Shown here piece by piece: positions 1 to 7,533 of a DNA stretch of 64,000 bases; position 1 is the first letter of the stretch; the number at the start of each line of letters is the position of its first letter. Position numbers and translations under genes: made by a program. The notes beneath the pieces were generated by a model. The model was not told the origin of the DNA. It saw only the letters and a list, made by a program, of their open reading frames with translations, and searched no databases. This stretch comes from Flavobacterium nackdongense. GTDB taxonomy: Bacteria; Bacteroidota; Bacteroidia; Flavobacteriales; Flavobacteriaceae. The stretch lies in NCBI RefSeq assembly GCF_004355225.1, contig NZ_CP037933.1, forward strand, positions 3,906,001 through 3,970,000. The letters run 5' to 3'.

Positions 1-482
1 AAAAGCGGATTGGCTTCGGTGGTGACAATGGTAAAGGTGTTTTTAACTTCGGCTGTTGCGGGATTGATCCATTGTGAATACAGTCCTGCGAAGGCAAATA
101 ATTCCTCTTCTGGCAAGCCTATCTCATATTTTTGTTTCGTTTTTCCTTTGGGGTCCAGCCATTGCCATTCGAAAAAACCATTGGCAATCACGAGACATCT
201 TTTGTTGACCGAGTTCGCGAACGAAGGTTTTTCGATTACCGTTTCTATTTTAGCGTTCAAGTTGTATTTTTGAATAGCCGATTCTTTTGCCCAAGAAGGA
301 ATTAAACCCCAATTGTAGTGCGAAATGATCTGTGGTGTTTGGTCGGTTATTATGGGGGTTAAAGGAAATTCAAACGCATTGATGCTTTGTTGAGGTTCAA
401 ACAGGCCAATGTTGTGGAATTGGGCTTTGAACCGCTTTTCGACTTCTTGAGCTACTTTGGTTTGTTTGGTATGATAGCACAT
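1..482 (-). CDS. yedK: SRAP/YedK-family abasic-site DNA-protein crosslinking protein, 3' part cut off by window edge
   Basis: Reading the minus strand from the ATG at 482 gives 160 residues starting MCYHT and running open to the window edge. The initiator methionine is followed directly by Cys2, the residue that in SRAP proteins attacks abasic sites in single-stranded DNA after the methionine is removed. Other family marks are visible: an Asn in a NLNAKIET stretch (N76) and Glu105 in NGFFEWQW. The normal family length is about 200-250 residues, so roughly the last third is missing because of the window, not because of damage. It stands alone, with no link to the sugar genes to the right. Family identity is clear; the role in abasic-site protection is known from E. 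coli YedK and human HMCES. Confidence 0.88.
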   Translation of the reverse strand, partial: MCYHTKQTKVAQEVEKRFKAQFHNIGLFEPQQSINAFEFPLTPIITDQTPQIISHYNWGLIPSWAKESAIQKYNLNAKIETVIEKPSFANSVNKRCLVIANGFFEWQWLDPKGKTKQKYEIGLPEEELFAFAGLYSQWINPATAEVKNTFTIVTTEANPL

Positions 483-809
483 GGAAAGTGAATTTTTCTA
501 ATTTTAGATGTAGTAGTTTCCCTAAGTTAAAATCAATAGTACCGCTCGACTTTTCGAACCAAAAATAAAATATCAAATAGTATTTATTTACAATCACTGT
601 TGTCCGATGAAATGCAAGTATTGTCCCTACGGGACAAATTTACTATTCGTAATCCTCTCGCTACCACTATTTAACCTCTACGAGGTATGCTCCGTTAGGA
701 GCATAATGTTGGTAGTCAAAAAACAAGTCATTCGCCCCCTAATGTCCCGTAGGGACTATATTTGTTGGAGATTTTAGTTTCATTACAATTTTAATCGGAC
801 AACAATGAT
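483..809. other. Non-coding gap filled mostly by a MITE-like element
   Basis: There is no convincing gene between the SRAP start and the end of the regulator gene. The interval is largely taken up by the inverted-repeat element at 598-804, listed separately. The remaining 115 bases next to yedK are AT-rich and should hold its promoter, which I could not pinpoint. Confidence 0.7.
598..804. repeat. MITE-like element with terminal inverted repeats and inner palindromes
   Basis: The 11-base end TGTTGTCCGAT at 598-608 has its exact reverse complement at 794-804. Allowing one mismatch, the pairing extends outward by about six bases on each side. Inside are two facing copies of a TCCCTACGGGAC-type palindrome (about 623-636 and 743-757) and a separate palindrome TATGCTCCGTTAGGAGCATA. 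It has no coding capacity. The structure suits a small non-autonomous mobile element or a REP-like cluster. Clear target duplications are not visible. Confidence 0.6.
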
Positions 810-1892
810 TTACAATTGTGTTTTTACGTAATTTTCTTCCACAATAATTTCGAGTGGCATATAGTGTAAATCCGTCACGGCTTCTTTTAAAACAATTTTT
901 TTATACAGATGAATAATGCCCATATAGCCTTGTTCTTCTGGCTTTTGGTGAATTAAAAAGTCGACAATACCGTCATTCAGGTATTCTAAGTTTTGTTTTA
1001 ATAATTCGTAACCCACCACTCGAATGCCTTTTATATGGTTGGCTTTTAGAAATTCAGCGACGATGTACACCCTGGAATTGGGTACAAAAACGCAATCGAT
1101 ACCCGAAAACATCGTGGTAGATAATTGGTTTTCGATATCGTATTTGATGCTGATTTCGGTAAAATTAAATTGGGGAAGATTGGGTTTGTCTTCAAAAAAA
1201 GCATAAAAACCCTTGATTCGTTGCAGGAAGACGTTCGTTCTCGAAGTACTTTCGACATTTCTTATGATTTTTAGAATCAATACGTTACTGTCATTCTTGA
1301 TCCCGTAACTGATTAATTTCCCTCCTAGGTAACCACTTTGAAAAGAATCTTGACCTATATACGCTACACCTTCAAGTTCCGGAAGGTTAGAGTCAATCAT
1401 TACAATGGGGATGTTTTTTTTCTTGTATTCCGTCAGAAAAGAAACCGATTCCTCGTAGAAAATTGGTGCAAAGAGAAGACCGTCGTAATCGAGTTGTAAA
1501 ATTTTTTTTGCTGTTTTTTTGAAAGAGCTAATCTTGTAATCAAAATAGAGATAGTCAATAGAGATGCCAAAGTTGGCCAACTCTTCGGCCGCTTTTTCTA
1601 CGCCGATTATTGGAGCTCTCCAATATTCAACATTTTTATTTTTGGGCAAAAAGACAGCGAACTTATACCTTTTATTGAACGCTAGATTGCTTGCAAAAAT
1701 ATTTTTTTTATAGCCGTATTCCTTAATAATCGCGTTTACTTTTTCGATGTTTTCCTCGGTAACTTGTCCACGATTATGGATAATTCGATCCACTGTACCC
1801 ACAGATACATTCGCAATTTCGGCTATTTTCTTTATTGTAATGATAATCGTTACTTTTAGTTTTGAGACTGTAAAAGTATAATTTTTTCGCAA
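810..1892 (-). CDS. LacI-family transcriptional regulator of the glucuronate operon
   Basis: This encodes up to 360 residues. A LacI-type helix-turn-helix (TIKKIAEIANVSVGTVDR) lies near residues 20-37, followed by a periplasmic-binding-protein-like effector domain. It is transcribed away from the kinase gene at 1991, the usual arrangement of a local regulator. Two identical palindromes (1962-1975 and 3012-3025) in the neighbouring operon are its likely operators. The start is uncertain. The ATG at 1892 adds about 18 residues compared with the second LacI protein in this window, whose helix-turn-helix begins right after its start. A 17-base palindrome (1837-1853) overlaps this extra stretch, so a later non-ATG start is possible. 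The effector is not known; a pathway intermediate such as glucuronate, mannonate or KDG is a guess. Confidence 0.85.
   Translation of the reverse strand: MRKNYTFTVSKLKVTIIITIKKIAEIANVSVGTVDRIIHNRGQVTEENIEKVNAIIKEYGYKKNIFASNLAFNKRYKFAVFLPKNKNVEYWRAPIIGVEKAAEELANFGISIDYLYFDYKISSFKKTAKKILQLDYDGLLFAPIFYEESVSFLTEYKKKNIPIVMIDSNLPELEGVAYIGQDSFQSGYLGGKLISYGIKNDSNVLILKIIRNVESTSRTNVFLQRIKGFYAFFEDKPNLPQFNFTEISIKYDIENQLSTTMFSGIDCVFVPNSRVYIVAEFLKANHIKGIRVVGYELLKQNLEYLNDGIVDFLIHQKPEEQGYMGIIHLYKKIVLKEAVTDLHYMPLEIIVEENYVKTQL
1837..1853. promoter_or_regulatory. Near-perfect palindrome over the 5' end of the regulator gene
   Basis: GTAATGATAATCGTTAC reads as GTAA-GAT-ATC-TTAC on both strands except at the centre and one symmetric pair. 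It lies just upstream of the helix-turn-helix codons of the minus-strand regulator. It could be an autoregulatory operator in a leader, or simply coding sequence. It does not match the CGTGTnCGnACACG operators nearby. Confidence 0.3.
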
Positions 1893-1925
1893 AAAAAATC
1901 TTTTATTAATATTATTTTGAAATAG

Positions 1926-1954
1926 TTGTTTTAGTCGTTTTTTTTATATATTTG
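1926..1954 (+). promoter_or_regulatory. Bacteroidota-type promoter of the glucuronate operon
   Basis: A -7 element TATATTTG (TAnnTTTG consensus) lies at 1947-1954, with a TTG at 1926-1928, 18 bases upstream, in the position of the -33 element. Transcription would begin around 1960, at the left edge of the operator palindrome at 1962-1975, so a bound repressor would block initiation. The kinase start codon follows at 1991. Confidence 0.65.
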
Positions 1955-1961
1955 CATTGTC

Positions 1962-1975
1962 CGTGTGCGAACACG
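1962..1975. promoter_or_regulatory. Operator palindrome, copy 1 (LacI-type)
   Basis: CGTGTGCGAACACG is palindromic at all positions except one symmetric pair in the centre. It sits right after the -7 element and 15 bases before the first kinase gene. The same 14 bases recur exactly at 3012-3025. Two identical copies next to a divergent LacI gene are best read as its binding sites. Confidence 0.7.
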
Positions 1976-1990
1976 AATTTTTAATATCAA

Positions 1991-2998
1991 ATGGCAAAGC
2001 GAATTGTAACTTTTGGAGAAATATTATTAAGGCTATCGCCTCCCAGTCATTTGCGTTTGACCCAAGCCACTTCATTTGACCTGTATTATGGTTGTGCCGA
2101 AGCCAATGTCGCTGCTTCTTTAGCCAAATTTGGACTTCCTGTTAAATTCATTACCGCTGTACCTTCAAACGAATTGGGCGAATCTTCTTTGAGTATGTTG
2201 CGGTCCTTTGGCGTGGAGCCTATCGCTTTTATGCAAGGCAAAAGGTTGGGTATTTATTATTTTGAGCAAGGTGCATCGGAACGTCCGGGTAAAGTGGTGT
2301 ACGACCGCGAAGACTCTTCGTTTTCGACTTTAAGAAAAGGAATGATCGATTGGGAAACAATTTTCAAGGATGCCGATTGGTTTCATTGGTCCGGTATCAC
2401 ACCTTCACTCTCGCTGGAATTGGCCGAACTTTGTAAAGAAGCATTGGTAGTTGCCGACGCTATGGGATTGACGATTTCTGCCGATTTGAACTACAGACCC
2501 ACTTTGTGGAAATATGGTAAAAATGCAAATGAAATAATGCCCGATCTTGTTCAGCATTGTGATTTATTACTCGGTGGTATCGATGAGTCTGAAAAGGTGC
2601 TTGGCGTGCCCAAAAATGAATCCGATACCGAAGAAATGGTTTTTAGCAATTGGATGAAATTTTTTCCGAAATTAAAAAATATCACTTCTACCCATCGAAT
2701 GCGAGCCAATGCTTCCTCCAATGCGGTGAGCGCTTCCATTTGGAATGGCACCGAATTATTGCAGTCCAGAGAATACAATATATCACACATTATAGACAGA
2801 ATTGGAGCCGGCGATGCGTTTATGGCGGGCATAATCTACGGATTGATTACTTGGCCGGAAAATCATCAAATGGCCTTGGAATTTGCGGTGGCTGCCACCT
2901 GCTTGAAACATTCGATTTCAGGAGATATCAATTTGGCTACCGTAAATGAAATCAATGCTTTGATGAGTGGTTTTGGCGGGGGACGCGTATCACGATAA
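1991..2998 (+). CDS. PfkB-family sugar kinase, diverged KDG kinase paralogue
   Basis: This 335-residue ribokinase-fold kinase is a clear paralogue of the next gene. Both open MAKR-VTFGEI-LRL and end G--GRVxR. The catalytic loop is DRIGAGDAFMAG with the general base Asp275, so ATP-dependent phosphorylation of a sugar acid is expected, most simply 2-keto-3-deoxygluconate to KDPG. It differs from its neighbour in places the neighbour shares with typical KDG kinases. The TTLRG segment is changed to STHRM, and the loop is GAGDA where the neighbour has GGGDS. It may prefer another substrate or be regulatory. It is the first gene after the promoter and operator, so it is expressed with the operon. 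Family is certain; exact substrate is not. Confidence 0.8.
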   Translation: MAKRIVTFGEILLRLSPPSHLRLTQATSFDLYYGCAEANVAASLAKFGLPVKFITAVPSNELGESSLSMLRSFGVEPIAFMQGKRLGIYYFEQGASERPGKVVYDREDSSFSTLRKGMIDWETIFKDADWFHWSGITPSLSLELAELCKEALVVADAMGLTISADLNYRPTLWKYGKNANEIMPDLVQHCDLLLGGIDESEKVLGVPKNESDTEEMVFSNWMKFFPKLKNITSTHRMRANASSNAVSASIWNGTELLQSREYNISHIIDRIGAGDAFMAGIIYGLITWPENHQMALEFAVAATCLKHSISGDINLATVNEINALMSGFGGGRVSR

Positions 2999-3011
2999 TT
3001 TTAACTAGTTG

Positions 3012-3025
3012 CGTGTGCGAACACG
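3012..3025. promoter_or_regulatory. Operator palindrome, copy 2 (LacI-type)
   Basis: This is an exact second copy of CGTGTGCGAACACG, in the 77-base gap between the two kinase genes. It implies that the second kinase and the genes after it can be controlled separately, either through an internal promoter or by a roadblock to transcription. I could not identify a convincing TAnnTTTG next to it. Confidence 0.65.
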
Positions 3026-3075
3026 TTTTGGAAACAAATATAAAATAGAATAGTAAATAATTTAAACACAAAAAA

Positions 3076-4119
3076 ATGGCAAAAAGAGTAGTAACATTTG
3101 GAGAGATAATGTTAAGATTAGCACCTCAAGGATTTTTAAGATTTTCACAAGCAGACAATTTTGATGTTGTTTATGGTGGTGGCGAATCGAATGTGGCAGT
3201 TTCCTTGGCGAATTTTGGAATCCCAGTGGATTTCGTTACCCGTTTACCCAAAAATGATATCGGCGAATGTGCTATGATGGAAATGCGTAAAAGAGGCGTT
3301 GGAGTAGATAATATTGTTTGGGGTGGAGAACGTTTAGGGATTTATTTCCTCGAAACCGGAGCCGTGAGCAGAGGTAGTAAAGTGGTTTATGACCGCTCGC
3401 ATTCTTCAATGTCAGAAATTCAACCCGGAATGATTAACTGGGAAAAAGTTTTCGAAGGTGTAGAATGGTTCCATTGGACTGGAATTACACCCGCAATTTC
3501 TCAAAGTTCTGCCGATGCTTGTTTAGAAGCGGTGAAAGCAGCGAGCAAATTAGGAATCACAATTTCAACGGATTTGAATTACCGCGCTAAATTATGGAAA
3601 TACGGTGGCGACCGTGAAGCGATTATGACTGAGTTGACTTCGTATTGCGATGTGATTTTAGGCAACGAAGAAGATGCTGAAATGCACTTTGGCATCAAAC
3701 CTGATGGCGCGGCAGTTCAAACACACGGACACGATGTCAAAGCTGAAGCGTTCTTGTCTGTTTGCCAACAAATGATGGCTAAATTCCCTAAAGCCAAAAA
3801 AGTAATTACCACTCTTAGAGGTTCTATTTCTGCCTCACACAACACTTGGGCTGGGGTTTTATATGATGGAAAACAAATGTTGCAAACCCGTCAATATCAA
3901 ATTACAGATATCGTGGATCGAGTAGGTGGCGGTGATTCCTTTATGGGAGGTTTAATCTACGGATTATTGACTTATCCTGGGAATGACCAAAACGCTTTGG
4001 ATTTTGCAGTAGCGGCTTCTTGCTTGAAACACACCATCAAAGGTGATGCGAACCTAGTAACGGTCGATGAAGTTTCTAAATTAATGGGCGGTGACGCTTC
4101 GGGTCGAGTAGCACGATAA
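3076..4119 (+). CDS. kdgK: 2-dehydro-3-deoxygluconokinase (KDG kinase)
   Basis: This 347-residue PfkB/ribokinase-family protein phosphorylates KDG to KDPG, the last step before the aldolase. The signature DRVGGGDSFMGG carries the catalytic Asp287, and the N-terminal GGGESNVAVSLA matches the family sugar-binding region. It lies in the middle of a full glucuronate pathway and only 11 bases before the YhcH-family gene, which supports the assignment strongly. The start ATG at 3076 follows an A-rich leader typical of the phylum. It is the more conventional of the two kinase paralogues and is taken as the main KDG kinase. Confidence 0.9.
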   Translation: MAKRVVTFGEIMLRLAPQGFLRFSQADNFDVVYGGGESNVAVSLANFGIPVDFVTRLPKNDIGECAMMEMRKRGVGVDNIVWGGERLGIYFLETGAVSRGSKVVYDRSHSSMSEIQPGMINWEKVFEGVEWFHWTGITPAISQSSADACLEAVKAASKLGITISTDLNYRAKLWKYGGDREAIMTELTSYCDVILGNEEDAEMHFGIKPDGAAVQTHGHDVKAEAFLSVCQQMMAKFPKAKKVITTLRGSISASHNTWAGVLYDGKQMLQTRQYQITDIVDRVGGGDSFMGGLIYGLLTYPGNDQNALDFAVAASCLKHTIKGDANLVTVDEVSKLMGGDASGRVAR

Positions 4120-4130
4120 ATAAAGAACTT

Positions 4131-4580
4131 ATGATCATAGATACAGTAGCCAACGCACCCAAATACATCGGATTGAATCCATTGTTTGCCCAAGCATTTG
4201 AGTTTATCAATCAAAATGACATTGCCAACCTTCCTGACGGCGTCCTAGAAATTGCCGAAGGATTAAAACTAATTGTGGCGACCGGAAACGGAAAAACAGC
4301 CGAAGCAAGTTTGGCCAAATTTGAATGTCACGACAAAAACATCGACATTCAAGTCTGCGTAAAAGGTTTGGAAACCATTGCTTGGAAACCAAGAGAAAAA
4401 TGCGTTACTCCAAACGGAGATTATAATCCAGAGAAAGACGTTCGTTTTTTCAGTGATGCGCCAGATATGTCTTTTCAGTTGACAGATGGTCAATTTGCTA
4501 TCTTTTATCCAGAGGACGTTCACGCGCCAATGATTGGTGAAGCTGAAATCAAAAAGTTAGTATTTAAAGTTAAAATTTAA
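4131..4580 (+). CDS. YhcH/YjgK/YiaL (DUF386) family protein
   Basis: This 149-residue protein has the layout of the DUF386 cupin-like family. It opens MIIDTV, has the metal-binding region E65-C-H67 followed by DIQVCVKG (D72), then IFYPEDVHAP with His131, and ends KLVFKVKI. These proteins accompany sialic-acid and uronate catabolic genes, and a role in opening or epimerising sugar rings has been proposed for relatives. Here it sits between the kinase and the aldolase in the same direction, so a helper role in uronate or KDG handling is likely. I considered KdgF, which fills a similar place in pectin clusters, but the motifs fit DUF386 better. Confidence 0.8.
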   Translation: MIIDTVANAPKYIGLNPLFAQAFEFINQNDIANLPDGVLEIAEGLKLIVATGNGKTAEASLAKFECHDKNIDIQVCVKGLETIAWKPREKCVTPNGDYNPEKDVRFFSDAPDMSFQLTDGQFAIFYPEDVHAPMIGEAEIKKLVFKVKI

Positions 4581-4638
4581 ATCATAATTTGGGCGTGCCC
4601 CTCCGTAAAAACTGCGGGTCGGGCTGTACGTTCCCGCT

Positions 4639-4692
4639 TTTTTTCTTTTGAATTGCCACGGGTTTAAACCCGTGGCAATTCAAAAGAAAAAA
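4639..4692. repeat. 54-base perfect palindrome
   Basis: The sequence is its own reverse complement from 4639 to 4692, centred on TTTAAA at 4663-4668, with arms of 27 bases and no loop. The core of each arm is GAATTGCCACGGG. It splits the surrounding GC-rich repeat in two, which suggests later insertion. In RNA it would form a very stable hairpin within the operon transcript. Confidence 0.85.
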
Positions 4693-4736
4693 GAGCTCCA
4701 CTGCCATCCCTCACGCGAGCGCAGTGCATAAAGGTC

Positions 4737-4769
4737 AGATTTGACAACTTTTTAAAAGTTGTCAAATCT
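4737..4769. repeat. Hairpin with 16-bp perfect stem
   Basis: AGATTTGACAACTTTT is followed by a single T and its exact reverse complement. It lies 78 bases before the aldolase start. It lacks a run of T after the stem, so it is unlikely to be a simple terminator. It may be another dispersed palindrome or an mRNA-processing or stabilising stem. Confidence 0.7.
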
Positions 4770-4846
4770 ATCAAACAAAAAATTAAAATATAAAACCTCC
4801 CGACCTCGCGTCTTTGAGGTTGATAAATGTAAAAAAAATTAAAAAA

Positions 4847-5512
4847 ATGAGTAAAATACAATCAGTAACCGATGCAATTGTACAACAAGGAATGCTTCCT
4901 TTGTACTTTAATGCAGACGAGGCCGTAACCATAGAAGTGTTAAGAGCCATTTATAGAGCAGGAGTAAAAGCAGTAGAATACACCAGTCGTGGCGAAACCG
5001 CAATGAGCAACTTTGCTAAAATGGTCGAAGTTCGTAATGCCGAAATGCCCGATTTATTATTAGGTATTGGAACCATCAAAAACCTACAACAAGCACAAGA
5101 ATATTTTACAATTGGTGCCGATTTTTTTATCAGCCCAGGGTTCGTGCCAGAAGTCGCTACTTTCTTGAAAAGCAAATCGGTCTTGTATAGCCCAGGCTGT
5201 ATGACGCCAACGGAAATTATCGCTGCTGAAAATGCGGGAGTAAAATTCATTAAATTGTTCCCTGGTAATATGCTAGGACCCGATTTCTTGAGCGGAATCA
5301 AAGATATTTTTCCAAACTTACGATTTATGCCTACTGGTGGCGTGGATACAACCAGCGAAAATATTAGCGGATGGTTTAAAGCAGGCGTTTCTGCTGTGGG
5401 AATGGGAAGCAAACTCATCAGCAAACAATTGATGGCCGACAAAGATTATGCAACCATCGAATCAGAAACTAAAAAAGTGTTGGATTTAATTCATTCAATA
5501 ACAAAGAAATAA
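4847..5512 (+). CDS. eda: KDPG aldolase (2-dehydro-3-deoxy-phosphogluconate aldolase)
   Basis: This class I aldolase splits KDPG into pyruvate and glyceraldehyde 3-phosphate, the last step of the pathway. From the ATG at 4847 it has 221 residues. The Schiff-base lysine is K136 in FIKLFPG and the proton-shuttling glutamate is E44 in AVEYTSRG. Both are in the same places as in E. coli Eda (K133, E45). A TTG at 4814 could add 11 residues, but the ATG gives the usual family length and follows an A-rich stretch, so I prefer it. The stop codon overlaps the next start by one base (TAATG), so translation is probably coupled to the oxidoreductase. Confidence 0.93.
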   Translation: MSKIQSVTDAIVQQGMLPLYFNADEAVTIEVLRAIYRAGVKAVEYTSRGETAMSNFAKMVEVRNAEMPDLLLGIGTIKNLQQAQEYFTIGADFFISPGFVPEVATFLKSKSVLYSPGCMTPTEIIAAENAGVKFIKLFPGNMLGPDFLSGIKDIFPNLRFMPTGGVDTTSENISGWFKAGVSAVGMGSKLISKQLMADKDYATIESETKKVLDLIHSITKK

Positions 5513-6336
5513 TGAAAACAGTAGTAATAACAGGAGCGGGAGGCGTTTTGTGCGGTACTTTAGCGAAAGCATTGGCGAAGCAAGGACATCAGATTGCGGT
5601 TTTGGATTTAAAAAAAGAAGCAGCAGATCGTGTTGCCGACGAAATTAATGCAGCGGGTGGAAAAGCGATTGGTGTAGCAGCAAATGTTTTGGAAAGAGAT
5701 TCGCTCGAAGCAGCTAAAATAGAAGTGAATGAAAAATTGGGAAGCTGTGATATTTTAGTCAATGGAGCAGGAGGAAACCATCCGTTGGGAACTACGTCTA
5801 ATCCATTTTTGTTAGAGGAAGATTTATTAAACACCACCGAAGGTTTCAAAACTTTTTTTGATTTAGATGCCGAAGGGATAAAATTCGTTTTCAATTTGAA
5901 CTTTATCGGAACTTTATTGCCAACGCAAGTTTTTTCAAAAGATATGATTGGTAAAAAAGGCTGTAGCATTTTGAATATTTCTTCGATGAATGCGTTTACT
6001 CCTTTGACAAAAATACCGGCATACAGCGGAGCAAAGGCGGCTGTTTCTAATTTCACGCAATGGTTGGCAGTTCATTTTTCTAAAGTAGGAATTCGTGTGA
6101 ATGCCTTGGCTCCCGGGTTTTTCTTAACCGATCAAAACCGTGCTTTATTGACCACTGGAGACGGTGAATTGACTCCAAGAGGAAATACCATTATCGGACA
6201 AACACCAATGGGAAGATTTGGCGAACCAGAAGATTTAATCAGCACCACGCTATATTTATGCGACGATGCCTCTTCTTTTGTGACCGGCGTTGTTATTCCT
6301 ATCGATGGAGGTTTTAGTGCGTTTAGCGGAGTTTAA
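5512..6336 (+). CDS. uxuB: SDR-type D-mannonate (fructuronate) oxidoreductase
   Basis: This 274-residue short-chain dehydrogenase has the nucleotide-binding motif TGAGGVLCG at the N-terminus, the NAG-type motif in LVNGAGG, catalytic Ser158, Tyr171 and Lys175 (NISSM and YSGAK), and a C-terminal IPIDGGFSAFSGV. In Bacteroidota, SDR proteins of this kind replace the unrelated E. coli UxuB and interconvert fructuronate and mannonate with NAD(H). The position between the aldolase (1-base overlap) and mannonate dehydratase supports this. The exact substrate rests on context, because SDR sequences alone rarely settle it. Confidence 0.83.
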   Translation: MKTVVITGAGGVLCGTLAKALAKQGHQIAVLDLKKEAADRVADEINAAGGKAIGVAANVLERDSLEAAKIEVNEKLGSCDILVNGAGGNHPLGTTSNPFLLEEDLLNTTEGFKTFFDLDAEGIKFVFNLNFIGTLLPTQVFSKDMIGKKGCSILNISSMNAFTPLTKIPAYSGAKAAVSNFTQWLAVHFSKVGIRVNALAPGFFLTDQNRALLTTGDGELTPRGNTIIGQTPMGRFGEPEDLISTTLYLCDDASSFVTGVVIPIDGGFSAFSGV

Positions 6337-6368
6337 AACAATAGTTCTTAAAATTAAAATATACAATT

Positions 6369-7529
6369 ATGGAACAAACTTGGAGATGGTACGGACCCAA
6401 TGATCCAGTAAAATTATCTGACGCCAAACAAGCCGGAGCTACCGGAATTGTCACTGCCTTACACCATATAAAAAATGGGCAAGTCTGGGAAGTGGACGAG
6501 ATAATGAAGCGTAAAAATGAGGTGGAAGCCGCAGGATTGACACTTTCAGTTGTCGAAAGTATTCCGGTGCACGAGGATATCAAAAAGCAAACCGGTGATT
6601 ATTTAAACTATATCGAAAACTACAAGCAAAGCATCAGAAATTTAGCCGCTTGTGGAATTAATATTGTTTGCTACAATTTTATGCCCGTTTTAGATTGGTC
6701 CAGAACCGATTTGTCTTATGAAATGCCAGATGGTTCTAAAGCTTTACGTTTCGATGTCAACGAATTTGCGGCTTTCGAATTGTTTATTCTAAAAAGACCC
6801 GGCGCAGAAAACACCTATACCGAAGCTCAAAAAATCAAAGCAAAAGCCACTTTCGAAAAGTTGACCGATGCCGATAAAATTAAATTGCAACAAAACATCA
6901 TCGCTGGTTTACCAGGTGCTGAAGAATCCTATACAGTAGAAGATTTCTTGAAAGTACTTCAAGGCTATGATGGAATTGATGCCAATAAATTAAAAGAAAA
7001 TCTGTACTTTTTCTTGCGAGAAATTATTCCGGTAGCAGAAAGTGTTGGCGTTTTGATGGCGATTCACCCTGACGATCCTCCGTATCCCATTTTAGGTTTG
7101 CCAAGAGTGGTTAGTACCGAGGCTGATTTGATACAATTATTGAATGCAATTGATTCGCCATCGAATGGATTTTGTATGTGTACCGGTTCTTACGGCGTGA
7201 TTGCCGAAAATGATTTACCGGGAATTGTAGATCGTCACGGAGAAAAAATGAATTTTATTCATTTGAGAAGTACACAGCGCGATGCCGAAGGAAATTTCTA
7301 TGAGGCCAATCATCTCGAAGGCGATGTCGATATGTACGGAGTGGTAAAAGCTATTCTGAAAAAGCAAAAAGAAACCAAAAGAATCATCCCAATGCGTCCC
7401 GATCACGGACATCAAATGTTGGACGATTTGAATAAAAAAACCAACCCGGGATATTCAGGAATTGGCCGTTTAAGAGGCTTAGCAGAATTGCGCGGTTTGG
7501 AAATGGGAATTGAGAAAAGTTTATTTTAA
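6369..7529 (+). CDS. uxuA: D-mannonate dehydratase
   Basis: This 386-residue protein matches UxuA along its full length. It removes water from D-mannonate to give KDG. The N-terminal [10 protein letters not shown], the metal-site segments IHPDDPP, CTGSYG and FIHLRS, and the C-terminal MRPDHGH are all family marks of this TIM-barrel metalloenzyme. It follows the oxidoreductase after 32 bases and is followed by uronate isomerase after 4 bases, so it lies in the same operon. Length is normal and no defects are seen. Confidence 0.95.
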   Translation: MEQTWRWYGPNDPVKLSDAKQAGATGIVTALHHIKNGQVWEVDEIMKRKNEVEAAGLTLSVVESIPVHEDIKKQTGDYLNYIENYKQSIRNLAACGINIVCYNFMPVLDWSRTDLSYEMPDGSKALRFDVNEFAAFELFILKRPGAENTYTEAQKIKAKATFEKLTDADKIKLQQNIIAGLPGAEESYTVEDFLKVLQGYDGIDANKLKENLYFFLREIIPVAESVGVLMAIHPDDPPYPILGLPRVVSTEADLIQLLNAIDSPSNGFCMCTGSYGVIAENDLPGIVDRHGEKMNFIHLRSTQRDAEGNFYEANHLEGDVDMYGVVKAILKKQKETKRIIPMRPDHGHQMLDDLNKKTNPGYSGIGRLRGLAELRGLEMGIEKSLF

Positions 7530-7533
7530 AAAA

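Larger units (their letters stand above)
4581..4813. repeat. Mosaic of nested inverted repeats inside the operon
   Basis: Between the DUF386 gene and the aldolase gene lie three different repeat structures. The first is a GC-rich block beginning GGGCGTGCCCC and resuming with GAGCTCCACTGCC near 4693. The second is a 54-base perfect palindrome that interrupts it (4639-4692). The third is a 33-base hairpin (4737-4769). I recall similar GC-rich strings from other flavobacterial genomes but cannot verify this here. No reading frame is present. Confidence 0.65.

Noticed and set aside
1991..2998. First kinase read as a fructokinase or ribokinase
   Set aside because: Its strong similarity to the adjacent KDG kinase and its place in a glucuronate operon fit a KDG-kinase origin better.
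4131..4580. KdgF identity for the small cupin-like gene
   Set aside because: Motifs (ECH...DIQ, PEDVH, C-terminal KLVFKVKI) fit the YhcH/YjgK/YiaL family; KdgF has a different metal-site pattern.
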